Assembly (NCBI RefSeq): GCF_016132445.1 | Contig: NZ_CP046056.1 | Coordinates: forward strand, 248,001 to 312,000 | DNA length: 64,000 nt | Direction: 5' to 3' | Origin: Venatoribacter cucullus | GTDB lineage: Bacteria > Pseudomonadota > Gammaproteobacteria > Pseudomonadales > Oceanobacteraceae | In this document: piece by piece, positions 62,374 to 64,000 of the stretch | Position numbering within the stretch: position 1 is the stretch's first letter | Layout: the number at the start of each line of letters is the position of its first letter | Translations under genes and position numbers: made by a program | Notes under the pieces: model-generated | What the model was told of the DNA's origin: nothing | The model's input: the letters and a program-made list of their open reading frames with translations, nothing else | Database searches by the model: none

Positions 62374-63387
62374 TCAGCGGCGCGGTTTCTTCGCGCCGCC
62401 GCCGCTGCGTCCGGCTGATGGTGCTTTACCGCCGCTGCGTCCGGCCGGGCGAGCGGGCTGCTGCTTACCACCATTGCGTGACCCGGAGCGTGGCGCGTTG
62501 GCTTTTGGTGGGGTATGACGGGTACCGGCATCCGGCTTAGTGCTTTTGCTGCCCGTGCTGTTTTTATTACCCGCTGCCTTGCCCGGTTTTGCGTCTTTAT
62601 TGGACTGCGCCGCTGCAGGTTTCGGGCGATTGGTTTTGCGTGGCCGCGGGGATTTTTCGGCGGTTTTGCTGGAGTCGGCCACCATCTCATTAATAACGTC
62701 CATTTCCGCCCGGGTCAGCTCGCGCCATTGGCCGGCTTTTAAACCCGTAAGGCGAATATTCATCAACCGCACCCGGATCAGGCGGGTGACGTTATAGCCC
62801 AGAAATTCCGTCATTCGACGGATCTGCCGGTTCAGCCCCTGGGTCAGAATAATATTAAAAGTAGTGGCATTAATGCGGCGGATTTTACAGGGCAGGGTGC
62901 GGGTGCCGAGAATCGGCAGACCGCCACTCATTCGTTTCAGAAAGGCTTCATCAAAGGGGCGGTTTACCGTTACCACATATTCTTTTTCATGGGCATTACC
63001 GGCGCGCAGAATGCGGTTCACAATGTCGCCGTCGTTGGTTAATAAAATCAGCCCTTCCGATGGTTTATCTAGCCGGCCAATGGGGAAGATACGCTGGCGG
63101 TAACGCACCGCATCAATAATATTGCCCGGCACCGACTGGTCGGTGGTGCAGGTAATGCCCACCGGCTTGTTGTACACCAGGTAAACCGCTTGTGGCTTGG
63201 CGCGCAGCCGTTTGCCGTCCACCATCACCTCATCGCCGGGCTGCACCTGCACGCCGTTATCCGCCACCTGGCCGTTTACCGTAACTCGCCCTTGTTCAAT
63301 GAACTCATCGGCTTCGCGGCGCGAACAGATACCGGTATCGCTGATGTGTTTGTTCAGGCGGATGCCGGCGGTGGATTCATCAGACAT
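62374..63387 (-). CDS. rluF: 23S rRNA pseudouridine(2604) synthase RluF
   Basis: A 337-residue pseudouridine synthase. S4-like domain (RLNKHISDTGICSRREADEF), then KPVGITCTTDQSVPGNII and the catalytic GRLDKPSEGLILLTNDGDIV, with QGLNRQIRRMTEFLGYNV. These are RluF rather than RluB/E patterns. After about residue 237 comes a tail of about 100 residues of lysine, arginine, proline, glycine and serine (for example GKQQPARPAGRSGGKAPSAG), which is not needed for the fold and may bind RNA. The DUF1622 gene overlaps its start by 34 bases. Confidence 0.93.
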   Translation of the reverse strand: MSDESTAGIRLNKHISDTGICSRREADEFIEQGRVTVNGQVADNGVQVQPGDEVMVDGKRLRAKPQAVYLVYNKPVGITCTTDQSVPGNIIDAVRYRQRIFPIGRLDKPSEGLILLTNDGDIVNRILRAGNAHEKEYVVTVNRPFDEAFLKRMSGGLPILGTRTLPCKIRRINATTFNIILTQGLNRQIRRMTEFLGYNVTRLIRVRLMNIRLTGLKAGQWRELTRAEMDVINEMVADSSKTAEKSPRPRKTNRPKPAAAQSNKDAKPGKAAGNKNSTGSKSTKPDAGTRHTPPKANAPRSGSRNGGKQQPARPAGRSGGKAPSAGRSGGGAKKPRR

Positions 63388-63818
63388 GGGGTACTCGCTG
63401 TGACGGTGGGCTGGGTAATCGTTGTGCGGGGTAAAGGATACCGGACAATCGGGTCGGGGTCAGGTGCGGGAGGGCGGTTTTGCCACGGCCAGCGCCCGGT
63501 GAGCTCCAGATCCAGCGTGAAACTGAGGAAGGTGCGGATAAGAACAACCAATGCCAATACGCCAATCGATTCAAAGGTGAGCTCCACCGCCACGGTATGA
63601 ACAATATCGGCGGCGATAAGAAACTCTAACCCCAGCAAAATTCCCTGGCCGAGCACCTGACGGACGTTACTGAAAACATCCTCTTTCGCATGCCCTTTAA
63701 TGAACAGCACGACGCCCATGATCAGCGATACCGTAGCGAACAGAATGATGACCGCCAGACCAAGCAGTTCAACGCCTGCTGCACACCATTCTGCAATGGG
63801 TCTTACAAATTCGTTTAT
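63354..63818 (-). CDS. DUF1622 family membrane protein
   Basis: A small inner-membrane protein with helices near residues 17-37, 58-75 and 80-97. It has the family pattern QGILLGLEFLIAADIVHTV and VVLIRTFLSFTLDLEL. The conserved N-terminus (NEFVRPIAEWCAAGVELLGL) lies upstream of the first ATG (63719). In that frame there is no ATG, GTG or TTG back to the stop. An ATA at 63818 has AAGG eight bases before it and is the best start I can see. Positions 63354-63387 overlap rluF. The C-terminal 40 residues are proline-rich and non-conserved. The function is unknown. Confidence 0.68.
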   Translation of the reverse strand: MNEFVRPIAEWCAAGVELLGLAVIILFATVSLIMGVVLFIKGHAKEDVFSNVRQVLGQGILLGLEFLIAADIVHTVAVELTFESIGVLALVVLIRTFLSFTLDLELTGRWPWQNRPPAPDPDPIVRYPLPRTTITQPTVTASTPCLMNPPPASA

Positions 63819-64000
63819 GGAAGTAACCTTGATTTAATGCCCGCATTTTCGGCGAATTTGGAGCGCAGCGGAAATTTTGACCCAGTGCCTGCGATTTTCA
63901 GGTATTACCCAGATTCCAAAGGTAAATATCCAAAACACGCTCACGAAACCAGTGCTCAGAACTAATTTTTTCAATTTCGTCTTGCCTCATTTCTGGCTGT
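63819..64000. other. Right-edge region without a recognised gene
   Basis: On the minus strand a short frame from the ATG near 63989 encodes about 30 residues (MRQDEIEKISSEHWFRERVL), which then stop. It has an acceptable look of coding but no family match. The stretch nearer 63830-63900 has the sense of an eroded mobile-element end, which I cannot confirm. Confidence 0.3.

Noticed and set aside
1-64000. tRNA, rRNA, tmRNA or other known structural RNA genes
   Set aside because: No cloverleaf with a TTCGANNC arm or recognisable rRNA segment was noticed on either strand. A covariance-model scan would be decisive and could not be run.
63841-64000. Transposase remnant at the right edge
   Set aside because: The short minus-strand frame and adjoining sequence have the feel of an eroded element, but no family motif or terminal repeat can be shown within the window.

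Overview
The window looks like a stretch of chromosome from a marine gammaproteobacterium of the Oceanospirillales/Pseudomonadales type (Thalassolituus, Oceanobacter or a relative). This is an inference from gene content: an Na+-type PomAB stator, a 23S RluF, a type I secreted lipase with its foldase, a TatT-type TRAP system and a DUF1631/GGDEF/EAL protein, in a moderately GC-rich and densely coding sequence. There is no rRNA or tRNA gene to confirm it. No prophage, CRISPR array or intact insertion sequence was seen.

Layout. 1-2030: the end of a TRAP transporter operon (tatT, dctP, partial dctQ, minus strand). 2127-5825: a 1232-residue PilZ/DUF1631/GGDEF/EAL protein with degenerate catalytic motifs. 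6010-10480: a sigma-54 activator with a cysteine-bearing PAS domain, divergent from cydA-cydB-cydX. A near-consensus sigma-54 promoter and an upstream inverted repeat lie between them. 10583-11970: rhodanese, haem-type DUF3365 protein and OsmC. 12188-18073: a complete Mrp Na+/H+ antiporter operon with fused A and B subunits. 18074-25014: radA, metY, a DRAM-like membrane protein, TIGR02647, then the minus-strand set pomA-pomB-PilZ-rsmE. 25177-28296: xseB-ispA-dxs (isoprenoid precursors). 28364-31933: a two-component pair with a degenerate HD-GYP output, then ribA. 32064-37260: a zinc metallopeptidase and an arsenic cassette (an arsenate reductase-ArsR fusion, ACR3, ArsJ-associated GAPDH, ArsJ). 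37360-43910: aldehyde reductase, thioesterase, DksA-like and CBS proteins, ComFB, a CpxRA-like system with a small periplasmic partner, and nitronate monooxygenase. 44081-50624: lipase plus foldase, inositol monophosphatase, tesA and a YbbA/YbbP-like ABC exporter. 50684-55609: CobW GTPase, a Fur-box gene, lipid kinase, small hypotheticals, thioesterase, NUDIX and ogt. 55610-56423: an 814-base interval without an evident protein-coding gene, holding DnaA boxes, an orphan minus-strand terminator and a triple PHO repeat in front of phoD. 56424-63818: phoD, an alpha/beta hydrolase, qmcA-nfeD-yqaA, a PLP enzyme, rluF and DUF1622.

Themes. Several genes belong to c-di-GMP signalling or its effectors (two PilZ proteins, GGDEF/EAL, HD-GYP-like, possibly ComFB), but the catalytic-looking domains are degenerate. 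Others serve respiration and ion homeostasis (cydABX, Mrp, PomAB). Most of the unexplained signal is non-coding. Three intergenic loci (near 12.0, 32.8 and 35.7-36.0 kb) share one design: G-rich 7-base repeats followed by complementary C-rich 7-base repeats. There is also a 78-bp element with 13-bp terminal inverted repeats (53.25 kb) and the DnaA-box cluster. These, with the sigma-54 control of cytochrome bd, are the leads most worth following.
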